Shown here piece after piece: positions 1-6,662 of a DNA stretch of 12,633 nucleotides; the stretch's first letter is position 1, and each line of letters begins with the position of its first letter. The DNA comes from Gammaproteobacteria bacterium. Lineage in GTDB: Bacteria; Pseudomonadota; Gammaproteobacteria; Xanthomonadales; Xanthomonadaceae. The position numbers and the translations under genes were made by a program. Below the pieces are notes generated by a model. The model made no database searches and was not told the DNA's origin. It saw nothing but the letters and a program-made list of their open reading frames with translations. The DNA is taken from contig JAPLSI010000259.1 of assembly GCA_026398715.1 (NCBI GenBank), positions 1 to 12,633 on the forward strand, written 5' to 3'.

Positions 1-619
1 GCGGAACGCATCGCTGGCCAGTGCCTGGCGGAACGAGTCGCTTGCCATCGCCTTACGGAAGGAGTCGCTGGCCATCGCCTTACGGAAGGAGTCGCTGGCC
101 ATCGCCACACGGAAGGAGTCGCTGGCCAGTGCCTGGCGGAACGAATCGCTGGCCATCGCCTGCTTGAACGCGTCGCTGGCCATCGCTTGCTTGAATGCGT
201 CGCTGGCCATCGCCTGCTTGAAGGAATCGCTGGCGAGCGCCTGGCGGAACGAGTCGCTGGCCATCGCCTGGCGGAACGCGTCGCTGGCCATCGCCTGCTT
301 GAAGGAATCGCTGGCAAGCGCCTGGCGGAACGAGTCACTGGCCAGAGCCTGGCGGAAGGAATCGCTGGCGAGGGACTGACGGAACGTATCGCTGGCCATC
401 GCCAGGCGGAACGAGTCGCTGGCCAGCGCCTGGCGGAACGAATCCGTCGCCATCGCCTGGCGGAAGGAATCGCTGGCAAGCGCCTGGCGGAACGAGTCGC
501 TGGCCAAGGCCTGGCGGAACGAATCGCTGGCGCGCCTGGCGGAACGAATCACTGCTCAGGGCCGCGGCGAGTTTGGCGTCGCTCTGGATCATGCGGAACG
601 TATCGGTCTGCATGAACTT
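1..619 (-). repeat. 27-base tandem repeat encoding nonapeptides (about 23 units in window)
   Basis: Units of 27 bases run in register from base 1 to 513 (19 units), followed by a 25-base unit (514-538), a good unit (539-565) and two degenerate units (566-592, 593-619). The array continues past the left edge. On the minus strand each unit reads Q-A-M/L-A-S-D-S-F-R, with substitutions at few positions: R/K at the end, S/A/T before F, M/L in the middle, and Q replaced by K, V or L. Many base differences are synonymous in this frame (GAT/GAC for Asp, CTG/CTC/CTT/TTG for Leu, TCG/TCC for Ser). This suggests selection on this peptide and not on the DNA or the other frames. There are no unique spacers, so it is not a CRISPR array. 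Confidence 0.95.
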
Positions 620-802
620 CGCGGTCGACTGGTCGCCCAGCTTGACGTCGCCGGCGCCCACGGTGTCGGCCTGGTAGCGCTGGGCCGGGGCGATGGTGCC
701 GAATACGGCGTCGCTCTGGGGCGGGATGCCGAAGCCGAAGTAGCCGACAGCACCGATGGCGACGGCCAGGGCGCCCAGGGCCAAAATCTTGTTGTTCTTC
801 AT
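335..802 (-). CDS. Signal-anchored nonapeptide-repeat protein, frameshifted in this sequence
   Basis: Function unknown. As written, the frame gives 155 residues. Residues 1-4 (MKNN) plus a hydrophobic stretch at about 6-25 look like a signal peptide or signal anchor. Residues 26-61 are a short non-repetitive linker. From residue 62 a 9-residue repeat begins, first as degenerate units (62-70, 71-79), then as a good unit at 80-88 ending SSDSFR. After residue 90 the frame slips because one 27-base unit (514-538) has only 25 bases; the product then reads QR-x-VPPG-type repeats until a TGA at 335-337. In the unslipped frame the DNA stays open to base 1, giving at least 267 residues of SDSFRQAMA-type repeats, so the intended gene is longer and runs off the window. 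The start is supported by GAGGA at 807-811, four bases upstream of the ATG. The gene lies 129 bases downstream of the anti-sigma gene on the same strand, so control by that sigma factor is possible but unproven. It could be a pseudogene or a read/assembly error in the repeat. Confidence 0.6.
   Translation of the reverse strand: MKNNKILALGALAVAIGAVGYFGFGIPPQSDAVFGTIAPAQRYQADTVGAGDVKLGDQSTAKFMQTDTFRMIQSDAKLAAALSSDSFRQARQRFVPPGLGQRLVPPGACQRFLPPGDGDGFVPPGAGQRLVPPGDGQRYVPSVPRQRFLPPGSGQ
514..538 (-). other. Two-base deletion (frame break) in one repeat unit
   Basis: All neighbouring units are exactly 27 bases, but this one is 25. Where others read like ggcaagcgcctg, this one reads ggcgcgcctg. The loss moves the reading frame off the SDSFRQAMA frame, which is otherwise free of stops from base 802 to base 1. 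Repeat-unit slippage would change length in steps of 27, so this is an independent small indel or a sequencing/assembly error. Confidence 0.85.
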
Positions 803-931
803 ATCATCCTCGCTGAGAGACGGTTGGTTACTCGGTTACCAGTATCGGTTTGCACCGACTACTGCAATGACGTACCTGCGACTGCAAAAAAGGTTGGACG
901 GTTTTGCAACTTTTGTTTCCCGCCCCGCTGA
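803..931 (-). promoter_or_regulatory. Gap between anti-sigma gene and repeat-protein gene; possible weak terminator and promoter
   Basis: This 129-base gap is the only sizeable break in the minus-strand run from 5660 to 802, so it probably holds a terminator for the sigma operon and a promoter for the repeat gene. On the minus strand a T6 run (891-886) follows a weak 4-bp GTTG/CAAC stem (907-910 with 893-896), a poor intrinsic terminator. A direct repeat GGTTAC-TC-GGTTAC sits at about 826-839 on the plus strand, close to the start codon, and could be an operator. A GGAAAC motif followed 15 bases later by GTC resembles an ECF promoter, but its spacing is shorter than usual. None of these is convincing alone. 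Confidence 0.3.
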
Positions 932-1687
932 CTACTTGCCGGAAGCGCCCGGTGGAACGGTGATGGCCAGGTCGTGCAGGGTGCCTTCCTGCCCTTCGAA
1001 CCGAATCCTCACTTGCCCCCCTTCCCCGGGCAGCAAGTGAAGACTCAGATGTTGCGCCCCTTGGTTCACGAAGCCAATCCTGCCGGGACTGGCGGTAAAG
1101 CTGCGGTCGCCGGATCCGGCGCGCGCATAACCTTCCAAACGCAATGCGGCCGGATCATAGGTCGCACTGACCGAAACCGGTCCGGCGGTGTCGAGATCGA
1201 ATTCCAGGTCCCAGCCGGACTTGCCCGGTTCCAGGGTGACGGTGCCGCTCAGGCCGGTGGCTTCGACCGGCACGATCCGCGCCGCGTCGGACGACACCGG
1301 GCTGTCGCCGCCGATGGTGCCCATCACCTGGTGGCTGTCGAGGGATTGACGGCCGATGTCGGTGAAGTTGAGCCCGAACGCGACCGCGAGTGTGGCGGCT
1401 GCCATGGCGACACCCCGGCCAAGCCAGCGACGACGCGAGGCCGCCCGTTGCGACAGGGGCGCCGGAACCGACGCCTGGGGCTGCCAGGAACGGCGCATGC
1501 CGGCAGGCGGTTCCATCGGCGGCAGCCGTGCCAGCGATTGCGCGATGCGGGTCAACTGTTCGTACTGCAGGCGTGCCTGCGGGTCGGCGGCCAGGCGCGC
1601 GGACAACTCGGCGCGGCCGGCATCGTCGAGCTCGTCGTCGAGTTCGGCGTGGATGAGTTCAAGCGTGCGCGGATCGATGTCGGTCAT
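932..1687 (-). CDS. Membrane anti-sigma factor partner of the ECF sigma factor
   Basis: Predicted to hold the upstream-encoded ECF sigma factor at the inner membrane. The 251-residue protein has an acidic helical N-terminal region (about 5-55) of the kind seen in anti-sigma domains (ELIHAELDDELDD...), a basic Pro/Arg-rich linker (60-90), one membrane helix (about 90-108), and a periplasmic domain of about 140 residues rich in predicted beta strands. There are no cysteines at all, so the zinc-binding H-x3-C-x2-C motif of ZAS-type anti-sigma factors is absent. The start ATG at 1687-1685 overlaps the sigma stop (ATGA), which argues for coupled, near-equimolar synthesis. An upstream in-frame extension to 1768 lies wholly within the sigma gene and is rejected. 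The assignment rests on position and architecture; the periplasmic domain matches nothing I recognise. Confidence 0.8.
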   Translation of the reverse strand: MTDIDPRTLELIHAELDDELDDAGRAELSARLAADPQARLQYEQLTRIAQSLARLPPMEPPAGMRRSWQPQASVPAPLSQRAASRRRWLGRGVAMAAATLAVAFGLNFTDIGRQSLDSHQVMGTIGGDSPVSSDAARIVPVEATGLSGTVTLEPGKSGWDLEFDLDTAGPVSVSATYDPAALRLEGYARAGSGDRSFTASPGRIGFVNQGAQHLSLHLLPGEGGQVRIRFEGQEGTLHDLAITVPPGASGK

Positions 1688-2223
1688 GCCAGGCCCCGAT
1701 CCACCAGCACCTGGCGTAGCGCCTGGCGGGCGGTGAAAAGCCGGGATTTGACGGTCTTTACCGGGCAATCGAGGATGGCGGCGATTTCCTCGTAGCTGCA
1801 GTCCTGCACGTGCTTGAGCACGACCAGGGTGCGGTATTCGACCGGGATAGCCATCAGCGCCGACTGCATTCCCTCATCCATCTGGTCGTCCTGAGCGACG
1901 CGCTCGGGGCCGGGGCGATCGCTGGCGATCTCTTCGGCGACCGGCTCGCTACGGCGACGGCTGTTGCTCAGGTCGAGCGCTTCGTTGACCGCGATCCGGT
2001 AGATCCAGCTGAAAAAGCGCTGGCCCGGGTCGAATCGGTCGAAGTGTTCGTAGGCGCGGAGAAAAACTGTCTGGGTCACGTCGGTGGCGTCTTCGCGGTG
2101 ATGAAGGATTCGGTAGGCCGCGTTGAATATCGGCCGCTCGTAACGCGCGAGCAAACGCTCGAACGCCCGACGATTGCCTGCCCGGCATTCAAGTACGAGG
2201 GCAGCATCCGGGTCGTCAGTCAT
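1684..2223 (-). CDS. ECF-family RNA polymerase sigma factor (sigma-70, RpoE-like)
   Basis: Directs RNA polymerase to a specific promoter set, presumably when released from the membrane anti-sigma factor encoded next to it. In 179 residues it has region 2 at about 20-90 (core-binding and -10 recognition helices, with QTVFLRAY and FFSWIYRIAVN) and region 4 at about 117-170, with a helix-turn-helix around 143-164 (SYEEIAAIL then PVKTVKSRLFTAR). No region 1 or 3, as expected of ECF factors. I chose the ATG at 2223 because family members begin just before the DAALVLECRAGN-type helix. A GTG at 2259, four bases after the STAS stop, would add 12 residues and keep an even tighter operon; neither start has a strong Shine-Dalgarno. 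Upstream lie STAS and PP2C/HATPase genes, which is unusual company for an ECF factor. Confidence 0.93.
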   Translation of the reverse strand: MTDDPDAALVLECRAGNRRAFERLLARYERPIFNAAYRILHHREDATDVTQTVFLRAYEHFDRFDPGQRFFSWIYRIAVNEALDLSNSRRRSEPVAEEIASDRPGPERVAQDDQMDEGMQSALMAIPVEYRTLVVLKHVQDCSYEEIAAILDCPVKTVKSRLFTARQALRQVLVDRGLA

Positions 2224-2263
2224 CAATACCTGCGAAGGCGGAAAAGGTTGGAAAGCCACTGGC

Positions 2264-2557
2264 TCAGGCCAGTCGTTCGACCTCGAACAACTGGTCGAAT
2301 CCCGAATAACGGAAGATGTCGAAGATGTGGTTGTTCACGTTGACCAGGCGCAGTTTGCCGCCCGAGGCCATCACCTTCTTGTGGGCGCGCAACAGCACGC
2401 CCAGGCCCGCGCTGGAGATGTATTCCAGGCCGGCAAAATCGAATTCCCGCGGGTCGGCCGCCGCATCCAGGAACGCTTGCGCCTTGGCGCACTGCGCCGC
2501 GTCCAGGCGGCCGGAAAACACGACCTGGCCCTTGTCGCCTTGCACGATATCGAACAT
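2264..2557 (-). CDS. STAS-domain anti-anti-sigma factor (SpoIIAA/RsbV-like)
   Basis: A 97-residue single STAS domain. In partner switching, the unphosphorylated form binds a HATPase-type anti-sigma kinase, the kinase phosphorylates a conserved serine, and a PP2C phosphatase removes the phosphate. The motif EYISSAGLGVLL (45-56) aligns with the SpoIIAA DSSGLG region, so Ser49 is the likely phosphosite; the usual Asp before it is replaced by Ser48. The ATG overlaps the upstream phosphatase/kinase stop by one base (TGATG), which makes that fusion protein its obvious partner. The ECF sigma gene follows after 40 bases (4 if its GTG start is used). Confidence 0.92.
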   Translation of the reverse strand: MFDIVQGDKGQVVFSGRLDAAQCAKAQAFLDAAADPREFDFAGLEYISSAGLGVLLRAHKKVMASGGKLRLVNVNNHIFDIFRYSGFDQLFEVERLA

Positions 2558-4293
2558 CAACCGCCCCCCAGCCTTTTCCGGAACGTAATCAGGCTTCGGC
2601 GGCCAGAATAGTCGTAGTCCAGGCTTTCCACCATACGGCGGATCAGGTGCAGGCCCAGGCCGCCGGGTTCGCGCTGGTCCGCCGAGGCGTTGACGTCGGC
2701 GTCGGGGGCGGCGGTGACGTCGAAAAAGCCGCTGTCGGGGTCCGTGAGGCGGCAAACCAGGTGGCCGTCGTCGCGCTCGATCTCCAGCGCAATTCGCCCG
2801 GACCCGTCTGCGTTGTACTTGACCATGTTGGTGAACAATTCCTCCACCGTGAATTCCACCGCATAGCGCGCGTCGGGGCCGATGCCGTCCTGGGCCAGGC
2901 AACGCTGGATGAAGGCGAAGACGCCAGGCAAGGCGTCGAAGCTGCGCTTGAACTCCTGGCGGCGCTGCCAACTCGTGCCGGCCCGCGTGGTGCGGTCCTC
3001 CAGGTCATCCAGCAGCGGCTTGGCCAGCGGCAGGCGGCGGATCAGCACCACGGTCACGTCGTCGAGTTGCGGCGCGCCCTGGCCGAATTCACGCAGCGCC
3101 TCCATCAGGCGACCCAGCAGGTAGGGCATGGGACGGTCGTGGTAGCGACGCAGCAGTTCAGCGACGCCCTCCTCGCCGAATTGCCGCTCCTGCCCGTCCA
3201 TGTATTCGTAGACGCCGTCGGAAATCAGCGCGAACACATCGCCCGGTTCCAGGTGCGCGACCTTGGCGGGCTTCATCGCCGGCAGGATCATCGCGCCCAT
3301 CGGGAAGGTGGTGGGCGGGGAGAATTCGCAACTCAGGTCGGCGGCGCGAAAATGCAGCAAGGGCCCCTGCCCGCCCGAGTGGTAATGCAGCGTGTGCTGG
3401 CGCGGGTCGAGCTGGCCGAGGAAGGCGGTGACGAAGCGGTCCTCGGCCAGGTCCACCACCAGCTGGTCGTTGATGTGGCGGAAGGCGTCGTCGAGATTGG
3501 CGCCCAGGCGCTGCGCCACGCGCAACATGGCGCGTACCTGCGTGGCCGACAAGGCCGGGCCGATGCCATGGCCGGTCGCGTCGCCCATCAGCACGAAGAT
3601 GCGGCCGTCGTCGCAGGGCACGAAGTCGTAGGTGTCGCCGCCGGTATCGTCGGTGGGCTTGAACAGGCCGGCGAAATCGTAATCGGGCAAGGACGGCGGC
3701 GACTTGGGCAGCGTGCCCATCTGCACTTCGCGCGCGACGGAAATTTCCTGGCGCAACTTTTCCGAGGCCATCAGCTGCTCGGTCATCTGCATGCGTTGCA
3801 GCGCAACCGCGCATTGCGCGGCGAGTGCGCTGGCCACAGCCTCGTCGTCGGCGTCGAAGACGCCTTCGCGACGATTCACCACCTGCAGCACGCCGACCAG
3901 TTGGTCGTCGTAGCCGACCAGCGGCAGGCTCAGCATGCAGCGCGTGCGCTGGCCGCTGGCCTTGTCCACGTCGCGGTTGAAGCGCGGATCGGCGTAGCAG
4001 TCGGGTACGTTGATGGGCGTGCGGGTGCGCACGCAGTCGCCGACGATGCCGCGGTCGGCAGGAATGCGGATGGCGTCGAGGCCGCGCGCGACGCGCATTT
4101 CCAGCATGTCGTCGGCCGGCTGGTACTGCCAGACCGTGCCGCCCTCGGCATCAAGCAGGTCCTTGGCCGCGTCCACGATGGTGTAGAGCATGGTGCTCAG
4201 GTCGAACGGTCGCGCCAGGTCCCGGGTGACTTCGAGGATGCGGCGCAGCTTGTCCTGGCTGAGGCCGTCGGAAGCATGGGCCGCGTCGTTCAT
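2557..4293 (-). CDS. GAF - PP2C (SpoIIE/RsbU) phosphatase - HATPase (RsbW-like) fusion
   Basis: A 578-residue cytoplasmic signalling protein that appears to join both opposing enzymes of a partner switch. A GAF sensor domain lies at about 16-172, then a short helical linker. The SpoIIE-type PP2C phosphatase spans about 185-420, with metal-binding acids visible as GGDTYD (Asp220, Asp223), MGDATGHG (Asp238), ISDG (Asp359) and DDVTVV (Asp411/412). A C-terminal anti-sigma-kinase HATPase follows at about 445-575, with N box EELFTN (Asn489), a DPDSGF box at 518-523, and the glycine lid GGLGL (544-548). All key residues for both activities are present. The gene overlaps the rpe stop by four bases (ATGA) and the STAS start by one base, so it is coupled on both sides. 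Pseudomonas HsbR has a receiver-PP2C-HATPase layout; here a GAF domain replaces the receiver. The GAF ligand is unknown. Confidence 0.93.
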   Translation of the reverse strand: MNDAAHASDGLSQDKLRRILEVTRDLARPFDLSTMLYTIVDAAKDLLDAEGGTVWQYQPADDMLEMRVARGLDAIRIPADRGIVGDCVRTRTPINVPDCYADPRFNRDVDKASGQRTRCMLSLPLVGYDDQLVGVLQVVNRREGVFDADDEAVASALAAQCAVALQRMQMTEQLMASEKLRQEISVAREVQMGTLPKSPPSLPDYDFAGLFKPTDDTGGDTYDFVPCDDGRIFVLMGDATGHGIGPALSATQVRAMLRVAQRLGANLDDAFRHINDQLVVDLAEDRFVTAFLGQLDPRQHTLHYHSGGQGPLLHFRAADLSCEFSPPTTFPMGAMILPAMKPAKVAHLEPGDVFALISDGVYEYMDGQERQFGEEGVAELLRRYHDRPMPYLLGRLMEALREFGQGAPQLDDVTVVLIRRLPLAKPLLDDLEDRTTRAGTSWQRRQEFKRSFDALPGVFAFIQRCLAQDGIGPDARYAVEFTVEELFTNMVKYNADGSGRIALEIERDDGHLVCRLTDPDSGFFDVTAAPDADVNASADQREPGGLGLHLIRRMVESLDYDYSGRRSLITFRKRLGGG

Positions 4294-4967
4294 TTCGCTG
4301 TCGCTCCCGCGCAGTTGGCGCGCATTTGGCTGATGACACTGGCGTAGTCGGGTGCGTTGAAGATGGCGGAACCAGCGACGAAGGTATCGGCGCCAGCCGC
4401 CGCGATTTCCCCAATATTCTCGGCCTTTACGCCGCCATCGACCTCGAGCCGGATGTCGCGGCCGCTGGCGTCTATCAGCTTGCGAACCTGGCGCAGTTTG
4501 TCGAGTGCGCCGGGAATGAAACTCTGGCCGCCGAAGCCCGGGTTCACCGACATGATCAGGACGAGGTCGAGCTTGTGCAGCACGTGGTCGAGGAAATGCA
4601 GTGGCGTGGCCGGATTGAATACCAGCCCGGCCTTGCAGCCCTGGTCGTTGATCAGACCGATGGTGCGGTCGATGTGCTCGCTGGCCTCCGGATGGAAGCT
4701 GATGTAGGTCGCGCCGGCCTTGGCGAAATCAGGAATGATGCGATCCACCGGCTTCACCATCAGGTGCACGTCGATGGGCGCGGTCACGCCGTGCTTGCGC
4801 AAGGCCTCGCAGACCAGCGGGCCAATGGTCAGGTTGGGCACGTAGTGGTTGTCCATCACGTCGAAGTGCACCCAGTCGGCGCCGGCTTTCAGGACGTCGT
4901 CGACCTCGGCGCCCAACCGCGCGAAATCGGCCGACAGGATGGAAGGGGCGATCAGGCATCGGGACAT
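4290..4967 (-). CDS. rpe: Ribulose-phosphate 3-epimerase
   Basis: Interconverts D-ribulose 5-phosphate and D-xylulose 5-phosphate in the pentose phosphate pathway (cytosolic, TIM barrel, divalent metal). The 225-residue protein has the normal family length. It opens with [14 protein letters not shown]; metal/catalytic residues are visible as HFDVMD (His34, Asp36), DVHLMV (His68) and LEVDGGV (Asp177), and the phosphate-binding loops are NPGFGGQ (142-148) and VAGSAIF (197-203). The frame is open well upstream, but the ATG at 4967 begins exactly at the conserved N terminus. It lies 28 bases after the DnaJ-like gene, and its stop overlaps the start of the phosphatase/kinase fusion. Confidence 0.98.
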   Translation of the reverse strand: MSRCLIAPSILSADFARLGAEVDDVLKAGADWVHFDVMDNHYVPNLTIGPLVCEALRKHGVTAPIDVHLMVKPVDRIIPDFAKAGATYISFHPEASEHIDRTIGLINDQGCKAGLVFNPATPLHFLDHVLHKLDLVLIMSVNPGFGGQSFIPGALDKLRQVRKLIDASGRDIRLEVDGGVKAENIGEIAAAGADTFVAGSAIFNAPDYASVISQMRANCAGATAK

Positions 4968-4995
4968 GAGTGGTTCCGTGGTGGTGTGGGCGCGG

Positions 4996-5361
4996 CTAGC
5001 GGCCGCGTTGGCGCTTGATGGTCTCGTAGGCTCCGTTGGCCTCGCGGGCACGCAGTTCGGCGAGGTCGCGGATTTCCTTGGCCGAATTGGCGACGCGATC
5101 GGGATGGTACTCCGACATGCGCCGGCGGTAGGCCAGGTCCACTTCCTCGTCGCTGGCCGACGAGGTGATGCCCAACGCGGCGTACGGATCGATTTCGGCC
5201 GGCGCCGATGGCGGCCTGGGGTCGGTCGGCCTGGAGCCGAACACGCCAATGTCGTAAAGATGGCCCAGCGCCACGCCGATGATCATCAGGAAGGGCCGAC
5301 GCAGCGACGCGCCCAGCAGCAACCCGATGGCGGCGCCAACCAGCTTGCCTTTCCAGTTCAT
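4996..5361 (-). CDS. Membrane-anchored J-domain protein (mini-DjlA, lacks TerB)
   Basis: A 121-residue co-chaperone-type protein expected to stimulate an Hsp70 (DnaK) at the inner membrane. The N terminus ([17 protein letters not shown], then a second glycine-rich hydrophobic stretch to about 40) resembles the membrane region of DjlA, including a GHLYD element similar to DjlA's GHMFD. A proline-rich linker (44-56) leads straight to a J domain (58-117) with the essential HPD triad at 86-88. The TerB domain that separates these parts in DjlA is absent, so the protein is less than half DjlA length. I chose the ATG at 5361 because it overlaps the cytochrome stop (ATGA) and starts at the DjlA-like N terminus; an upstream GTG at 5394 adds 11 unlikely residues. 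Confidence 0.87.
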   Translation of the reverse strand: MNWKGKLVGAAIGLLLGASLRRPFLMIIGVALGHLYDIGVFGSRPTDPRPPSAPAEIDPYAALGITSSASDEEVDLAYRRRMSEYHPDRVANSAKEIRDLAELRAREANGAYETIKRQRGR

Positions 5362-5660
5362 CGTTTTCCGCCGGCCGGTTTGCGCGCATACCACCGGGCC
5401 AGCGCGGCAACGTCGCGCGGCTGCAGGGTATTGGCGATGGAGTTCATGGGTACGGCGCGACGGTTGCCGTTGCGATAGGCCGCGAGGGCCGCGACCAGGT
5501 AGGTTTCGTCCTGCCCGGCCAGGTGCGGCGTACCCGGTATGCGGCTCCGGCCGTCTTCACCGTGGCAGGCGACGCACTGGCCCAGCTTGGCGGGCTTTGC
5601 CGGCGCCTGCGCCTGCACTAGCGTGGGCAGGCACAGCAGCAGGATCAATAGTCGGCGCAT
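5358..5660 (-). CDS. Small periplasmic class I cytochrome c
   Basis: An electron carrier exported to the periplasm. A 100-residue precursor: signal peptide at 1-19 (RR then [12 protein letters not shown], cleavage probably after AQA), a single haem-binding CVACH (Cys29, Cys32, His33) in the [11 protein letters not shown] context typical of cytochrome c4/c553-type domains, and a likely axial Met72 in RAVPMNSIA. It corresponds to one half of a dihaem cytochrome c4. It heads the minus-strand operon, and its stop overlaps the J-domain gene start. No good Shine-Dalgarno is visible upstream. Confidence 0.92.
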   Translation of the reverse strand: MRRLLILLLCLPTLVQAQAPAKPAKLGQCVACHGEDGRSRIPGTPHLAGQDETYLVAALAAYRNGNRRAVPMNSIANTLQPRDVAALARWYARKPAGGKR

Positions 5661-5665
5661 GGCGC

Positions 5666-5671
5666 ATTCTA
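5666..5671 (-). promoter_or_regulatory. Possible -10 element for the cytochrome c operon
   Basis: On the minus strand TAGAAT lies only five bases before the cytochrome c ATG, with no convincing -35 element and no Shine-Dalgarno. If it is the real -10, transcription would begin at or next to the start codon and the mRNA would be leaderless. This is one short motif match only. Confidence 0.3.
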
Positions 5672-5697
5672 CCAGCCGAAGCGCACGGCCCGCCGGT

Positions 5698-5703
5698 TAC
5701 AAT
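5698..5703 (+). promoter_or_regulatory. Possible -10 element for purC
   Basis: TACAAT (TATAAT-like) lies 31 bases before the purC TTG start in the 74-base divergent gap with the cytochrome c gene. No -35 box is recognisable at normal spacing. Position and the near-consensus hexamer are the only support. Confidence 0.4.
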
Positions 5704-5734
5704 AGGCCGCTCGCCCCGGACGGATTTCGCCCTC

Positions 5735-6628
5735 TTGGCTACCACCCTTCACACCTCCCACCTGCCCGGCCTGCCCTTGCTGCACCAGGGCAAGGTCCGC
5801 GATGTCTTCGGCCTGCCGGGCAATCGGCTGTTGATGGTAGCCACCGATCGGCTGTCGGCATTCGACGTGGTGCTGCCCGACCCGATCCCTGGCAAGGGCG
5901 AAATGCTCTGCCAGATTTCGAACTTCTGGTTCGAGCGCACCGCGCACCTCATTCCCAACCACCTGACCCACGAAGACGTGGCCGGCGTGCTGCCTGCCGG
6001 CGTCGATGCCGACCTGTATGCGCGGCGCAGCGTGGTGGTGAAGAAGCTCAAGCCGGTGCCGGTGGAAGCCATCGCCCGCGGCTACCTGATCGGCAGCGGC
6101 TGGAAGGATTACCAGCGCACCGGCCAGGTCTGCGGCATCACGCTGCCCACGGGCCTGCGCCAGGCTGAAGTCCTGCCCGAGCCGATCTTCACGCCGTCCA
6201 CCAAGGCGGCCGCGGGAAGCCACGATGAAAACGTCAGCTTCGAAAGCGTCGTCCAGGCCATCGGCGCGGACCTTGCGATGCGCGTGCGTGACGCAACGCT
6301 GGATATCTATCGCTTCGCCGCGGAATACGCCGCAAAGCGCGGCATCATCATCGCCGACACCAAGCTGGAATTCGGGCTCGACGAAGACGGCGTGCTGCAC
6401 GTGATGGACGAAATGCTGACCCCGGATTCATCGCGCTTCTGGCCGGCCGATTCCTACCAGGTCGGCATCAGCCCGCCGAGTTACGACAAGCAGTTCGTGC
6501 GCGACTACCTGGAAACCCTGGACTGGAACAAGACCGCACCCGGCCCCCGTGTTCCCGCCGCGGTGATCGAAGCCACGCGCGCAAAATACGCCGAAGCGCT
6601 GCTGCGCCTGGCGGATATCCGCATTTGA
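5735..6628 (+). CDS. purC: Phosphoribosylaminoimidazole-succinocarboxamide synthase (SAICAR synthase)
   Basis: ATP-dependent joining of aspartate to CAIR in purine biosynthesis. 297 residues, the longer form of the family (E. coli PurC is about 237). Visible motifs: the N-terminal QGKVRDVF loop, ATDRLSAFD followed by [47 protein letters not shown], and [12 protein letters not shown]. The frame is open far upstream over the opposite-strand cytochrome gene, but the conserved N terminus (x-TTLxxSxLPGLPL, as remembered for Xanthomonas PurC) coincides with the TTG at 5735. No in-frame ATG lies between there and the conserved KVRDVF segment, so TTG is the likely start. Only a weak purine-rich CGGACGGA lies upstream. 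Confidence 0.96.
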   Translation: MATTLHTSHLPGLPLLHQGKVRDVFGLPGNRLLMVATDRLSAFDVVLPDPIPGKGEMLCQISNFWFERTAHLIPNHLTHEDVAGVLPAGVDADLYARRSVVVKKLKPVPVEAIARGYLIGSGWKDYQRTGQVCGITLPTGLRQAEVLPEPIFTPSTKAAAGSHDENVSFESVVQAIGADLAMRVRDATLDIYRFAAEYAAKRGIIIADTKLEFGLDEDGVLHVMDEMLTPDSSRFWPADSYQVGISPPSYDKQFVRDYLETLDWNKTAPGPRVPAAVIEATRAKYAEALLRLADIRI

Positions 6629-6650
6629 TCGGGGCATTCGCCCGCACCAC

Positions 6651-6655
6651 GGAGA
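6651..6655 (+). promoter_or_regulatory. Ribosome binding site of the DUF962 gene
   Basis: GGAGA sits seven bases before the ATG at 6663. It fixes the start of the Mpo1-like gene. Confidence 0.75.
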
Positions 6656-6662
6656 CAGGCTG

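Noticed and set aside
1..565. CRISPR array
   Set aside because: The 27-base units are contiguous with no unique spacers, and they encode a peptide.
164..615. Open frames on the plus strand through the 27-base repeats
   Set aside because: A repeat length divisible by three keeps several frames open. Sequence variation is synonymous mainly in the minus-strand SDSFRQAMA frame, and that frame has a start with a Shine-Dalgarno and a signal segment.
803..931. ECF-type promoter GGAAAC...GTC before the repeat gene
   Set aside because: The spacing is about two bases shorter than typical and it is a single occurrence with no comparison set, so it is mentioned only as a weak possibility.
2647..4347. 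566-codon plus-strand open frame opposite the phosphatase/kinase gene
   Set aside because: The minus strand encodes recognisable GAF, PP2C and HATPase domains. The plus frame is a high-GC shadow with no recognisable motif.
5279..5734. N-terminal extension of purC
   Set aside because: The extra 152 codons overlap the cytochrome c and J-domain genes antisense and have no PurC similarity; the conserved N terminus begins at the TTG at 5735.
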